This document shows positions 8,500 to 17,090 of a stretch of DNA of 64,000 nucleotides, in pieces. Position 1 is the first letter of the stretch, and every line of letters starts with the position of its first letter. Source of the stretch: an uncultured delta proteobacterium. GTDB lineage: Bacteria > Myxococcota_A > Polyangia > Polyangiales > Polyangiaceae. Below the pieces are notes generated by a model. That model saw only the letters and a list, made by a program, of their open reading frames with translations, ran no database searches and had not been told where the DNA came from. Position numbers and translations under genes: made by a program. The stretch lies in contig CAIVJW010000214.1 of the NCBI GenBank assembly GCA_903906315.1, positions 1 through 64,000 of the forward strand, written 5' to 3'.

Positions 8500-9963
8500 A
8501 TGAGGCACGTCGTCGTCGTTTCCGACCTCCACCTGTGCGAGCTCGAGCCCGGGTCCGGGCTCTGGATGCGCTATCGCCAGGCGGCGGCGTCGCCCGATGG
8601 CGAGCTCGTCGCGATGATCGACCGCTTGCGCGCCGAGGTGCGCGGTGACGCGCTCGAGCTCGTGCTGAACGGGGACGTCTTCGACTTCGACGCGCCGCGC
8701 GTCCTCGGTGGGCGCAGCGTGTTCCACGACCAGCCTCGCGATGCGGCCCACTCGGCCCCGATGCTCGCGGCCATCCTCCACGACCACGCGCCCTTCGTGG
8801 ACGCGATCGGGCGGGTCGTCGCCGACGGGCACACCGTGGTCTTCATCGCGGGCAACCACGACCTGGCGATCGGCCTGCCGGAGGTGCGCGCCGTCCTGAC
8901 CGACCGGGTCGTCCGCGCCGCGGCGCGGGCCGGCGCGACCGCTTCCGACGAGGCGCTCGCCGCGCGCGTGCTGCACCGCGCCTGGTTTCACCGCACGCCG
9001 GACGGCGTGGTCGTCGAGCACGGCAATCAGTACGACGCCTACTGCAGCGTCCGCCACCCGATGGCCCCGTTCCGCGGAGACCGGCCCGAGCTCCAGCCGA
9101 CGCTCGGGTCGCTCGCGGCGCGGCACCTCGTCGGGCGAATGGGCTTCTTCAACCCGAACGTCGAGACCTCGTACATGCTCTCGGGCCTCGGCTACGTGGC
9201 CCACTGGGCGCGCCACTACCTGATCTCGCGCCACTCGATCGCCGTCCCGTGGCTCGTCGGGGCGCTCAAGAGCTTCGCCATCCTCTGCCTCGCTCGGGAG
9301 CCGGCGAGCCGCGCCCGCCGCGAGGCCGACCTCGCCGCGGCCGCCCGCGAGACCGGCGCCACGCCGCGCGAGGTCGCCCGTCACGCGCGCCTGTTCGCGC
9401 CCCCCGCCGGCGCGGTGCTCGCTCGCGTCGCGCGCGAGCTGTGGCTCGATCGACTCGCGGTGGTCGCCTTCGCCGGGGCGACCGGCGTCGCGATCGCCGC
9501 CGTCGCCGGCCTCCCCGCCCTCGTCGGCGCGGCGCTCGCGCCCGCCGCGCTGATTGCCTATCAGCTCGCGATCCCCAAGGCTCCGCTCGAGACCAACTGG
9601 CGCCGGGTCCGCCGCGCGGCGCGATCGGTCGCGAAGGTGCACCGCGCGCGGGCCGTCGTCTTCGGCCACACGCACACGGCCGAGGGCGCGTGGGACGGCG
9701 GCGTGTTCTTCGGCAACACGGGGTCGTGGTCCGCGGCCTATGCCGATCTCGAGTGCACGAAGCCGCTCGAGGATCAGCGCCCCGTCGTCTGGCTGTCGAG
9801 CGGCGCGGACGGATCGATATCGGGCGGCCTCGTCGCCTTCCGTCGGGGCCAGTTCGGCCCGTTCCATCGCGCGCCAGCCGCCGCGCCCTCGAGCGGCGTG
9901 GGCTGGCTGCCCGCCCCGGTGGGATCCCGGGCGGCGCTGGCGGACCTCGACTTCGGCGCGTGA
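8500..9963 (+). CDS. Metallophosphoesterase with C-terminal membrane hairpin
   Basis: A 487-residue calcineurin-like phosphoesterase. The metal-binding motifs appear in order: SDLHL (Asp9, His11), NGDVFDF, AGNHD and the late FGHTHT at about residue 389, followed by FGNTGSW. An insertion between GNHD and GHTH contains a hydrophobic pair (LAVVAFAGATGVAIAAVAGL, then ALVGAALAPAALIAYQL, roughly residues 320-360), which probably anchors the enzyme to the membrane. The substrate is unknown. The start follows from the dinuclear-site motif at the very N-terminus (MRHVVVVSDLHL). It converges with the WGR gene, whose stop is 10 bp away. Confidence 0.88.
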   Translation: MRHVVVVSDLHLCELEPGSGLWMRYRQAAASPDGELVAMIDRLRAEVRGDALELVLNGDVFDFDAPRVLGGRSVFHDQPRDAAHSAPMLAAILHDHAPFVDAIGRVVADGHTVVFIAGNHDLAIGLPEVRAVLTDRVVRAAARAGATASDEALAARVLHRAWFHRTPDGVVVEHGNQYDAYCSVRHPMAPFRGDRPELQPTLGSLAARHLVGRMGFFNPNVETSYMLSGLGYVAHWARHYLISRHSIAVPWLVGALKSFAILCLAREPASRARREADLAAAARETGATPREVARHARLFAPPAGAVLARVARELWLDRLAVVAFAGATGVAIAAVAGLPALVGAALAPAALIAYQLAIPKAPLETNWRRVRRAARSVAKVHRARAVVFGHTHTAEGAWDGGVFFGNTGSWSAAYADLECTKPLEDQRPVVWLSSGADGSISGGLVAFRRGQFGPFHRAPAAAPSSGVGWLPAPVGSRAALADLDFGA

Positions 9964-9973
9964 CCCGCGCGGT

Positions 9974-11554
9974 TCAAGCGACGTCGACGGCGAGGTCGAC
10001 CCAGCGCTTCACCCGCGCCGGGGCGGCGCCCCACTCGAGGGCGAGCTGGTGGGTGAAATACGCCTGCGGCGTGACCTCGCCGAGCGCCGCGCGGATCTCG
10101 CAGTAGCGGTCGAAGGCGGCCTTCATCGTCGCGCGCTCGCGATCCGGGTCGTCCTCGCAGTCGCGCATCGCGGTCGGCAGGCCCGCGAAGACCGAGGCCA
10201 GCTCCTTGCGAAGCGATCCGGTCGGCGTGCCGGCCTGCGCTTCGCCCCCCAGGTGGGCGCGCACCGCGGCCACGAGCGCGGCGTCGGCCGGGCGGGCCGC
10301 GAGCGCCGGCAGCGCCTCGGCCTCGACGAACTCCCGGTGGCCGTCGATCCACGCTCCCGCGAGCGGGCTGGCGGCGCGGCTCCCGAGGAGCATGGCCATC
10401 ACCCGCAAGGTCCCCGGCGCGCGGATCGTGCCGATTTCGGCGATCGTGCGCTCCTGGTGCCACTTCGGGTTTCGCTTGAGCTCGCCGATGGGCACGTCGA
10501 TCAGGAAGTCGTGGCCGAGGACGTACGTCGCTTGCACCGCGTGATCGAACGGGTATCGCCCACGGAGCACGCTGCGCGCCGCTTGCGGGTCGCGGCGCTG
10601 GAGCGCGGTCGCGAGCGCGTCGAAGCTCCCGGTCGCCGGCGCCTCGTCGTCCGAGAGCGCGCGCAGCGTCGCCGAATAGCGCGGCAGGCGCGGGTTGCCC
10701 TCGCGGAGCGGCGCGACGATCGCGCGCCAGCGCGCCTCCGGCAAGCGCAGGCGGAGCCAGCCGAGGATCGGCGCCACTCGATGAAAATTGGCGTTCTCGT
10801 GGTCGATCCAGAAGTCGCCGTCACCCCAGCGCTCCGGCTCGCGCATCGCCGCGAGGAGGTGGTCGACGATCGCGACCGCGACGGGCTCTGTCCCAAGGAA
10901 CGCCTCGAAGAGCAGCACGTCGTCCTCGAGCCGGAAGACGTACGTCTCGGACCGCTTGCCCGTCTGCCCCGCCTTGGTCGCGATCACCTCGCGCAGGAGC
11001 GCCTCGTCGACCGGCTCGTCGAGCTCGAGCCGCTTCTTGATGGCCTCGACCTCGTCGAACGGGTGCAGCCGTCGGCCGAGGAGCACGCGCCGCGCGAGGT
11101 CGCGTGGGAGGATCGTCGGCAGGAACGGGTCGATCGCCTGCAGCGCGGCGAGGGCCTTGCGCTGCGCCACGGCGGGCGCGATCGGCTCGTCCGTCAGCAC
11201 GCGCAGGTGCGGCCAGCCGCGCGCGCAGAGCTCGTCCTGCGCGCGGGTGAAGGCGAAGGTGCCCGGCGCGGTGTCGTCCTGCCCCGGGACGGGCACCCCC
11301 GCGGGGGCCTTGCGCGGCGCGGGATCGGCGTCGGGGGCGGCGTCCGGTCCGCCGACCTCGACGTAGCCCTTGGCGAGCGTCTCGCGCAGGAGCCTCTCGA
11401 GCTCCTCCTCGGCGATCGCGGCGCTGCCGAGCGCGTGCTCCTGCGTCCGCCCGGCCGTGCGCAGGCGGCCGAAGCGCACGAACAGGGTCGCGCCCCGCGC
11501 CTCGGCCTCCCAGAACTTCGCGGAGCCCCCCACGACGAGCTCGAGCCTTCGCAT
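9974..11554 (-). CDS. WGR domain-containing protein
   Basis: A 526-residue protein. The first about 70 residues form a WGR domain (RRLELVVGGSAKFWEAEARG, then VRFGRLRTAGRTQEH, ending AKGYVEV), a module known from PARP-type and bacterial nucleic-acid-associated proteins. A Pro/Ala-rich linker follows. The remaining roughly 400 residues are helical with HEAT-like character (for example LRVMAMLLGSRAASPLAGAW) and contain no catalytic motif that I recognise. The ATG at 11554 is preferred over a TTG two codons upstream. Its role is unknown. Proteins of this shape are common in myxobacteria as uncharacterised WGR/HEAT proteins. Confidence 0.8.
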   Translation of the reverse strand: MRRLELVVGGSAKFWEAEARGATLFVRFGRLRTAGRTQEHALGSAAIAEEELERLLRETLAKGYVEVGGPDAAPDADPAPRKAPAGVPVPGQDDTAPGTFAFTRAQDELCARGWPHLRVLTDEPIAPAVAQRKALAALQAIDPFLPTILPRDLARRVLLGRRLHPFDEVEAIKKRLELDEPVDEALLREVIATKAGQTGKRSETYVFRLEDDVLLFEAFLGTEPVAVAIVDHLLAAMREPERWGDGDFWIDHENANFHRVAPILGWLRLRLPEARWRAIVAPLREGNPRLPRYSATLRALSDDEAPATGSFDALATALQRRDPQAARSVLRGRYPFDHAVQATYVLGHDFLIDVPIGELKRNPKWHQERTIAEIGTIRAPGTLRVMAMLLGSRAASPLAGAWIDGHREFVEAEALPALAARPADAALVAAVRAHLGGEAQAGTPTGSLRKELASVFAGLPTAMRDCEDDPDRERATMKAAFDRYCEIRAALGEVTPQAYFTHQLALEWGAAPARVKRWVDLAVDVA

Positions 11555-11672
11555 CGGCAAAAACCTTCTGCGGCGTGGCGCACCCCCAGGCGAGCCCCCG
11601 CGGCCGGCACCCTACACCCTCGCGGCGTCGCCGCTACGGCGGGGTCGTCGCGGCGCGCAGGCGAGCGCTGCG

Positions 11673-12356
11673 CTACGTCGCCGGGTCGCCGACCGCCGCG
11701 CACAGCGGGCACGTCGCCGCCAGGTGGGGCGCGTCGCGCCGGTGCAGATCGAGCACCGCGCGTGACACCTCGGCGAGCTGCCGCCGCACCTCGCGCCGCT
11801 CGCCCTTCACGCGCGCGATGCGGAGCGAGTCGTACGCCGTCGTCTGGTGACGCATCCACGCGATGACCGCGGCCTCCGCGCGCCGCTCGACCGGGATGCG
11901 CTCGGTGCGCGCGACCGTGCCGCTGCCGACCGGGGTCGCGTGCGCCGTGACTCGGCGCGCGACCGCCTCGCCGACCGCGCTCCACCGCGGCACGAAGCGC
12001 AGGAACGCCGTGACCGATGCGCCGAACTCCTCGACGTACTCGGTCTGCTCGCGGTCGCGCCGGCGCGCGGCGGCCGCCTGCTTCTTCGCGTAGCCCTCGG
12101 TCGATCGCTCGGCCTCGAGCGCGCCCTTCGCCGCCTCGATGTTCGCCGCCTCGGCCCACAGGCCCCGCGAGAACGCCTTTCTCCCACGCTTCTCGACCAC
12201 GAGCCACGTGGGCCCCGCGGCCTTCACGCGTCGCGTGAGCCCCGCGTCGCCGGGCGGCAGGCACGCCCACCCCGCGGGGGGCGAGACGAGCGCGCCATCG
12301 GGCGCGCGGAACACGCGCGGGTCGTCCGTCGGGGCGAGGGTCTTGCTGTCGGGCAT
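11673..12356 (-). CDS. DUF2293 domain-containing protein
   Basis: A 227-residue cytoplasmic protein. The N-terminus has the signature PPAGWACLPPGDAGLTRRVK followed by KRGRKAFSRGLWA. The middle carries the DUF2293 core (GSGTVARTERIPVERRAEAAV, then WMRHQTTAYDSLRIARVKG). A CPLC pair lies near the C-terminus (ATCPLCAAVGD). The function of DUF2293 is unknown. The basic arginine-rich helices would be compatible with nucleic-acid binding, but this is inference. It follows the T6SS cassette on the same strand. A gap of about 118 bp without an obvious terminator separates it from the WGR gene. Confidence 0.8.
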   Translation of the reverse strand: MPDSKTLAPTDDPRVFRAPDGALVSPPAGWACLPPGDAGLTRRVKAAGPTWLVVEKRGRKAFSRGLWAEAANIEAAKGALEAERSTEGYAKKQAAAARRRDREQTEYVEEFGASVTAFLRFVPRWSAVGEAVARRVTAHATPVGSGTVARTERIPVERRAEAAVIAWMRHQTTAYDSLRIARVKGERREVRRQLAEVSRAVLDLHRRDAPHLAATCPLCAAVGDPAT

Positions 12357-12369
12357 GGCGCGCTGCCTA

Positions 12370-12673
12370 TCACGAGCGCGCGCCCGCGGGGCAGGTGCGC
12401 TCGTGCGCCCGCGCGGCGCGGAACGCGGGCCACGCCTCGGAGGTCCGCTCGACCCGCAGGCGCCGCGCCGCGACGCCGATCGCGAAGACCGCGACGACCT
12501 CGGGGGGGCGTGCGTCGGCTGTCGTCGGGGTCGAAGCCGACGACCCCGCTCGCGTCGATCCGGGGGTCGTGGGCTCCCAGGGCCGCCCGTCGACGGCGCG
12601 CGCCGCGCTCCGCGCTGCGGAGGGAGAGAGTGGCCCCCTCCGCGCGGTGGACGACGGGGAGCGCGATGGTCAG
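12370..12673 (-). pseudogene. Small ORF broken at a seven-base G/C run
   Basis: Two minus-strand frames with strongly G/C-ending codons join at the homopolymer of seven G (plus strand 12502-12508). The upstream frame starts around a CTG that overlaps the stop of the preceding gene (CTGA) and reads LTIALPVVHRAEGATLSLRS, later GVVGFDPDDSRR. The downstream frame reads PPEVVAVFAIGVAARRL and ends ERTCPAGARS before the TGA at 12370-12372. Removing one base of the run gives a continuous product of about 100 residues. No ATG, GTG or TTG start was found close by. It could be a sequencing error, a true frameshift mutation or programmed slippage. Confidence 0.4.
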
Positions 12674-14133
12674 CCGAGGCAGATGCGCGCGCCGTCGACC
12701 TTGATCTGCGAGCCCTCGATGAGGAGCTCGCCGACCTTCCCGTTGCTGAACAAGCTGACCTTGTTGTCCCGGAGCGCGTAGCCCGCGGAGCCCCGGTACG
12801 CGGAGATCTCGCTGTCCGTGAACTTCATGCAGTTGCTCGAGTCGAACGAGCCCGCGCCGCCAGATAGCGCGGTTGTGTTCGTGACCTTTCCGAGCGTCAG
12901 CCCGCCGTTGCCGCCAATCCCCCAGCCGTCGCCCGACATGCAGGCGAACTCGGTCTTCCCGAACACGAACGCGCCGCCGTCGGCGACGAGCTGCCCGACC
13001 TTCTTCGCGCTGATCTTGGCGTCGCCGTGCTCCGAGATGAGCTCGAGCGTCGTCTTCGCCTTCACCGCGGCGGGGCCGTACTCCGACAGGATCTCGACCT
13101 TGCGGAGCCCCTTCACGCCGACGTACGCGGCGCCGACCGAGGCCCAGACCGCCGCCTTGACGCTCGTCGAGAGGCCGCCGCCCACGCCCGTGTTGCGTCC
13201 GCCGCCGAAGCTGGCGGACGAGCCCGCCCAGACCGTCACCTTGCTCCCGGCCTGCATCGTCGCCTCGGCTTCGGCGGCGACCTTGAACTGGCCTGCCCCC
13301 GGCTCGGGCTTCCACAGACTCGAGGCCTCACCGAACGCGGTGGCGAAGTCGACGGCGTCCAGCAGGTACTTCGGCAGATCCGTGGTGTACGTCTCGGGCG
13401 TGGACTCACCGGCCTTGAACGTCTTGACGGTGGCTGCGCCCGCCTTCACGAGGTCGTGCGCGCTGAGCAGGACGTCGAACCACGCCGCGACCTTGCTCTG
13501 CCACTCTCCCGCCGTGACCTCCGGCAGCTCGGCAGTCCACCCCGTGGCGTAGTTGAACTCCGTCGCGGGCGCGTAGGCGGCCGGGGCCACGATGGTCACG
13601 GTCGGGGCGATCGCGAACACGCGGCTCTTCGCCAGCACGTCGACGTCGCCCTGGTCGGCTTGCACGATGGCCCGCTTGGAGGCGCCCGCCGAGCGGAGCA
13701 CCGCGTCGCTTTCCTTCGAGAGGAGGACCTGGTGCCCGCGCGCCTCCTGCCACGCCCGCCCCTCGGTGACGACCATGTATCCCCGGTTCGCTCCCGGGTT
13801 GTTCGCGCCGTTCGGGCCCGTCCAGCCGTGCTGCGTCGGCCCGCCCATCAGGAGCATCGTCTGTGGGGTGCGCGTGTGCAGGTGCACGTGCTTGTCGGTG
13901 ATGGCCGTGAAGCCGTCGTCCTTGATCCAGCTCGTGCTCCCCTTGCCGAGGCTGAGCGTCGTGGAGTCGTACGGGACGTGGAGCGTGTAGCGGTTCGGCC
14001 CGCCGGTCGGCGCGCCCCCCGACACGACGTCGTACTCGGTCTCGGCCAGCATCCCCATGTCGGGGTCCGTCACGTAGGTGCCCGGGGGCAGCGGGCCGAG
14101 CAGCGGTTCAGGGTCGTCGACGCCGATGGTCAT
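12670..14133 (-). CDS. VgrG-extension-like beta-rich protein of the T6SS cassette
   Basis: A 487-residue protein encoded 37 bp after VgrG. The N-terminus (GTYVTDPDMGML and following) leads into repeated short beta-strand patterns such as HVHLHTRTPQTMLLMGG, VVTEGRAWQEARGHQVLLS and IVQADQGDVDVLAKSRVFAI. These resemble the beta-solenoid needle that normally continues a VgrG polypeptide. The C-terminal half has further strand repeats (VEILSEYGPAAVKAK, LELISEHGDAKISAKK) and ends VGELLIEGSQIKVDGARICLG. A central helical insert (about 200-300) interrupts the repeat. No toxin motif was recognised. Likely role: completion of the spike shaft or a cargo docked on it. This is inference from position and repeat character. 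Confidence 0.65.
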   Translation of the reverse strand: MTIGVDDPEPLLGPLPPGTYVTDPDMGMLAETEYDVVSGGAPTGGPNRYTLHVPYDSTTLSLGKGSTSWIKDDGFTAITDKHVHLHTRTPQTMLLMGGPTQHGWTGPNGANNPGANRGYMVVTEGRAWQEARGHQVLLSKESDAVLRSAGASKRAIVQADQGDVDVLAKSRVFAIAPTVTIVAPAAYAPATEFNYATGWTAELPEVTAGEWQSKVAAWFDVLLSAHDLVKAGAATVKTFKAGESTPETYTTDLPKYLLDAVDFATAFGEASSLWKPEPGAGQFKVAAEAEATMQAGSKVTVWAGSSASFGGGRNTGVGGGLSTSVKAAVWASVGAAYVGVKGLRKVEILSEYGPAAVKAKTTLELISEHGDAKISAKKVGQLVADGGAFVFGKTEFACMSGDGWGIGGNGGLTLGKVTNTTALSGGAGSFDSSNCMKFTDSEISAYRGSAGYALRDNKVSLFSNGKVGELLIEGSQIKVDGARICLG

Positions 14134-14170
14134 GGTGGTCTTCCTCTCGAGTGGACGGCGCTAGGTGCGG

Positions 14171-15661
14171 TCAGCTCTGCAGGTCTTCCATCTCGATGCG
14201 GATGCCCGAGGCGGTCTGCGTGACCGACTGGGTGGCGTTTGCGCCGGTCGATGGGCTCGTGGTCCTCGGGTTCGGCACCGCCGAGAGGATGACGGGCCGG
14301 TCGGGGTCGCCGTCGATGTGCGCGACGAGCACCTCGATGCCCTTGTGGAGCGGGTGGTGGGTGCCGTAGCCCTGCCCGGCGTAGGGCTGCGCCATGCGGA
14401 CCCAGCGCGAGGCCTTCGTGCCCTTCTTGCCGGCCATGTCGTAGGGCATTCGGACCTTGTAGCGGCCCTGATCGTCGATCTCGGCGTAGTCGCCGCTCGT
14501 GTCGCCGTCGATGAGGGCGTGAATCACGCCGTGGACGCGCGGCCAGGGCGTGCGGCGCGCAGGCCGGTACGCGACGTCGAAGGGGATGGCCTCGAACCGC
14601 GCCGCGTAGCGCTGTGATCCCTCGGCGCCGCCCTCGCCGTGGACGGGGAAGCCCGCGCGGTGCTCGACGGACGTGACGAGGTACTCGCCGTCGTGCGCCC
14701 CGTCGAAGTGGTTCTCGAGCTCGAACGAGTGGCCCACGCGGAAGCGCGCGCAGTCGGTCCGGCCGGAGTACGTGCGGCGCTCCGAGGCGAAGCGCTCGGC
14801 GCGGAGCGTGGCCATCGCCTTGCCGACCTGGTTGTCCTTGAAGTGCTCGCCGTACGAAAACACCGTCCCGAAGCCGCGCTCCTCGTCGACCTTCTCGCTG
14901 GCGAACAGGGGCGCGCTCGGCTGCCGGTAGTTGTAGTCGACGAGCGCCACGCGCGCGGGGATGCGCCGCTGCACCAGGCTCCAGTCCCAGATGGTGCTCG
15001 GGCCGCCCGTCGAGAGGTTGTTGCGCTCGCGGTAGCTGATCGTGGCCGGGTCCTCGATCGTCGTGGCGTCGGCGTTCTCGTCGGCGATGACCAGCTTCTC
15101 GCCCTTCTCGCCATGCTGAAACCAGTAGAAGAACCCCTCGTGCTCGAGCCAGCGCTGGAGGAAGTCCCAGTCGCTCTCCTGGTATTGGACGACGTATTCG
15201 CGGACGGGGCTCTTTGCGGCGCGCGCGACGCGGACGTCGAAGTGCTCGCCCTCCTTCATGCCGTAGAGCCCGAGCACCGTGCGGACGAGGTCGGGGACGC
15301 TCGTGTCCTGGTATACGCGCGAGGTCTGCGACAGCGTGAGCAGCCAGACGTTGGGCACGAGGCGCGCGAGGTAGCGGGCCGCCACCGTGCGCGACGAGTC
15401 GAGGAGCTCGATGCGCTCGAGCAGCCCGTGCACGACGTCGCCCGGCCGCTTGCCGAGCGCGATGGCGCACGGCGCCTTGAGGAGAGCGTCGAGCGCGTCG
15501 TCGGTGAGCGGCCCCGCCTCACGCGACAGGAGCAGGTCGAACTCGAAGAGCCGACTGAGCCGCTCGCGGCCCCACACGCCGCGAAGCACGATCGGATCCT
15601 CCTGCTCGGCGCCGGAGGCGAATTGGATCTGGACTCCCTCGAGCCTGGAATCGTCTGCCAT
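14171..15661 (-). CDS. vgrG: Type VI secretion tip protein VgrG (TssI), short form
   Basis: A 496-residue VgrG. The N-terminal gp27-like region (about 20-380) includes LFEFDLLLSREAGPL, the conserved motif YQESDWDFLQRWLEHEGFFYWF, and VGHSFELENHFDG. The gp5 OB-fold follows with DDQGRYKVRMPYDMAG and WVRMAQPYAGQGYGTHHPLHKG, then PVILSAVPN. It ends right after ASGIRIEMEDLQS, the point where other VgrGs enter the long beta-helical needle, so the needle is missing from this polypeptide. The next gene may supply it. Trimeric VgrG normally sits on the Hcp tube, capped by a PAAR tip (the neighbouring DUF4150 protein). Confidence 0.92.
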   Translation of the reverse strand: MADDSRLEGVQIQFASGAEQEDPIVLRGVWGRERLSRLFEFDLLLSREAGPLTDDALDALLKAPCAIALGKRPGDVVHGLLERIELLDSSRTVAARYLARLVPNVWLLTLSQTSRVYQDTSVPDLVRTVLGLYGMKEGEHFDVRVARAAKSPVREYVVQYQESDWDFLQRWLEHEGFFYWFQHGEKGEKLVIADENADATTIEDPATISYRERNNLSTGGPSTIWDWSLVQRRIPARVALVDYNYRQPSAPLFASEKVDEERGFGTVFSYGEHFKDNQVGKAMATLRAERFASERRTYSGRTDCARFRVGHSFELENHFDGAHDGEYLVTSVEHRAGFPVHGEGGAEGSQRYAARFEAIPFDVAYRPARRTPWPRVHGVIHALIDGDTSGDYAEIDDQGRYKVRMPYDMAGKKGTKASRWVRMAQPYAGQGYGTHHPLHKGIEVLVAHIDGDPDRPVILSAVPNPRTTSPSTGANATQSVTQTASGIRIEMEDLQS

Positions 15662-15676
15662 GCGGTCCTCCGCGGC

Positions 15677-16111
15677 CTAGCCGCCGATGATCACTTTCAT
15701 CTGCGATGGCACCATGTGGGTGCCGGCGGGGCTGTTGGCGTTGCCGCCGTTGTGCGCCGTCATCGCGGTGTGCGTCACGGCGCCCTTGCCTTGCAGCTTC
15801 ACCTTCGACGAGTGCTTCTTGAACACCATCTTGCCCATGTTCGACTGCGACATGAGGCCCTTGGGCGTCGGCAGGTTCGACACGCCCGCTTCGTCGCCTT
15901 GCGTGGTGCCGACCTCGGAGTCCTCGACGCACGCGCCCTTGTTCTCGACGAGCACCTTGTCGGTGCACTTGTCGGCGCTCGTCAGCGTCGCCGTGTTCGG
16001 GAACGGGGTGGGGATGCCGCCCGGGCCCGCGGGGGGCGGCGGCGCGGGGATGTGGCAGGTGTCGGGCACGGCGAGCGCCTGGCCTCCAGCCTTCGTGGCA
16101 GCGGGGAACAT
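15677..16111 (-). CDS. DUF4150 PAAR-like tip protein
   Basis: A 144-residue protein of the DUF4150 family, a PAAR-like spike tip. It has PDTCHIPAPPPPAGPGGIPTP at residues 16-36, then the segment FPNTATLTSADKCTDKVLVE, a central GDEAGVSN motif and a C-terminal beta-rich part ending PAGTHMVPSQMKVIIGG. By analogy with PAAR proteins it should sharpen the VgrG trimer at the distal end of the T6SS needle. It is encoded 15 bp upstream of vgrG and 9 bp downstream of the DUF3540 gene, in one transcription unit. Confidence 0.85.
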   Translation of the reverse strand: MFPAATKAGGQALAVPDTCHIPAPPPPAGPGGIPTPFPNTATLTSADKCTDKVLVENKGACVEDSEVGTTQGDEAGVSNLPTPKGLMSQSNMGKMVFKKHSSKVKLQGKGAVTHTAMTAHNGGNANSPAGTHMVPSQMKVIIGG

Positions 16112-16120
16112 CGGCTTCTC

Positions 16121-17035
16121 CTAGCCCAGGAGGACCTTGCGGCCGTCGATCACGGTGTCCTGCTCCGAGACGACCTCGGTGCGGCCCGCGCGCATGGCGT
16201 GGAGCTCGCGGACGAGCGTGCGGGCGCGGCCGGCGCGGACCTCGGCCAGGCCCTTCACCTCGCGGAGGCTCTCTCGCGCGCGCTCGACGAGGCTGCCGGC
16301 GTGGAGCTCCCAGCGGCTCACGTCGTGCCTCGCCTCGAGCGCCTTCGTGGCGAAAGACCGCGCCACGAGGGCGATCGTGCCGGCTGCGATCTCGGCCGCC
16401 TTGGCGCGCAGGTCGACCGTCTCGCCGGCGATCTCGGTGCGCCGCGCGTCGATGCGCAGCTGCGGATCGGGGCGCCCGGCGGTGATCTCGACGGCCCGTT
16501 CGGCGCGCGCGCTGAGGTCGCGGGCCGCCTCGGTGCGGACGTCGCGCGCCGCGGCGAGCTCGAGGTCGACGCCGGCCTCGACGCGCACGCGCCCCTGCGG
16601 CGCGCGCAGCACGAGGTCGCCGGTCGCCGCCTCGATGACGGTCTCCGCGGCCGAGGAGCGCGCGAGGAGCCGGCCGGCGCCGTCGCGAAGCTCGATCGCG
16701 CCGTCGACCAGCGTGGCCCGCGAGCCGTCGGGGCCGGTCAGCGCGGCCGGCGCCCGGGCGGTGATCACGCCGACGACGAAGACCTCACCGTCGGCGCGCG
16801 CGACGAGCACGCGATCGCCCTCGGTCGGCACCCAGCCCGCCACGAAGCCGCGGCGCGCGGCCTCGACGACGCCGCTCGCGCGACGTACCTCGAGGTGGTC
16901 GGCCCGACCCGCGTCGACCGCGACCACCGTCGCGACCCCGTCGAAGGCCTCGCCGCGCCGGTCGTTCGCCGCCACCGGATCGAGGTGCGAGGCCACCCGG
17001 GGCCTCGCTGCTGCTGACGTCGTCCTCGCGATCAT
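16121..17035 (-). CDS. DUF3540 domain-containing T6SS-associated protein
   Basis: A 304-residue protein. An OB-like N-terminal region (GFVAGWVPTEGDRVLVARADG, then VFVVGVITARAP) is followed by beta-repeat segments (IELRDGAGRLLARSSAAETVI, VLRAPQGRVRVEAGVDLELAA) reminiscent of VgrG gp5 and needle pieces. A helical tail ends with EVVSEQDTVIDGRKVLLG. DUF3540 genes commonly sit beside DUF2169, DUF4150 and pentapeptide genes in T6SS loci, but their biochemical role is not established. A structural or adaptor role in the spike is likely. The ATG at 17035 is 55 bp after the pentapeptide gene stop. Confidence 0.8.
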   Translation of the reverse strand: MIARTTSAAARPRVASHLDPVAANDRRGEAFDGVATVVAVDAGRADHLEVRRASGVVEAARRGFVAGWVPTEGDRVLVARADGEVFVVGVITARAPAALTGPDGSRATLVDGAIELRDGAGRLLARSSAAETVIEAATGDLVLRAPQGRVRVEAGVDLELAAARDVRTEAARDLSARAERAVEITAGRPDPQLRIDARRTEIAGETVDLRAKAAEIAAGTIALVARSFATKALEARHDVSRWELHAGSLVERARESLREVKGLAEVRAGRARTLVRELHAMRAGRTEVVSEQDTVIDGRKVLLG

Positions 17036-17090
17036 CGGTCCGCCTCCAGGTTCCGGTAGGTCGATCGGGTCGTGTCTCCGGACGACCGCA

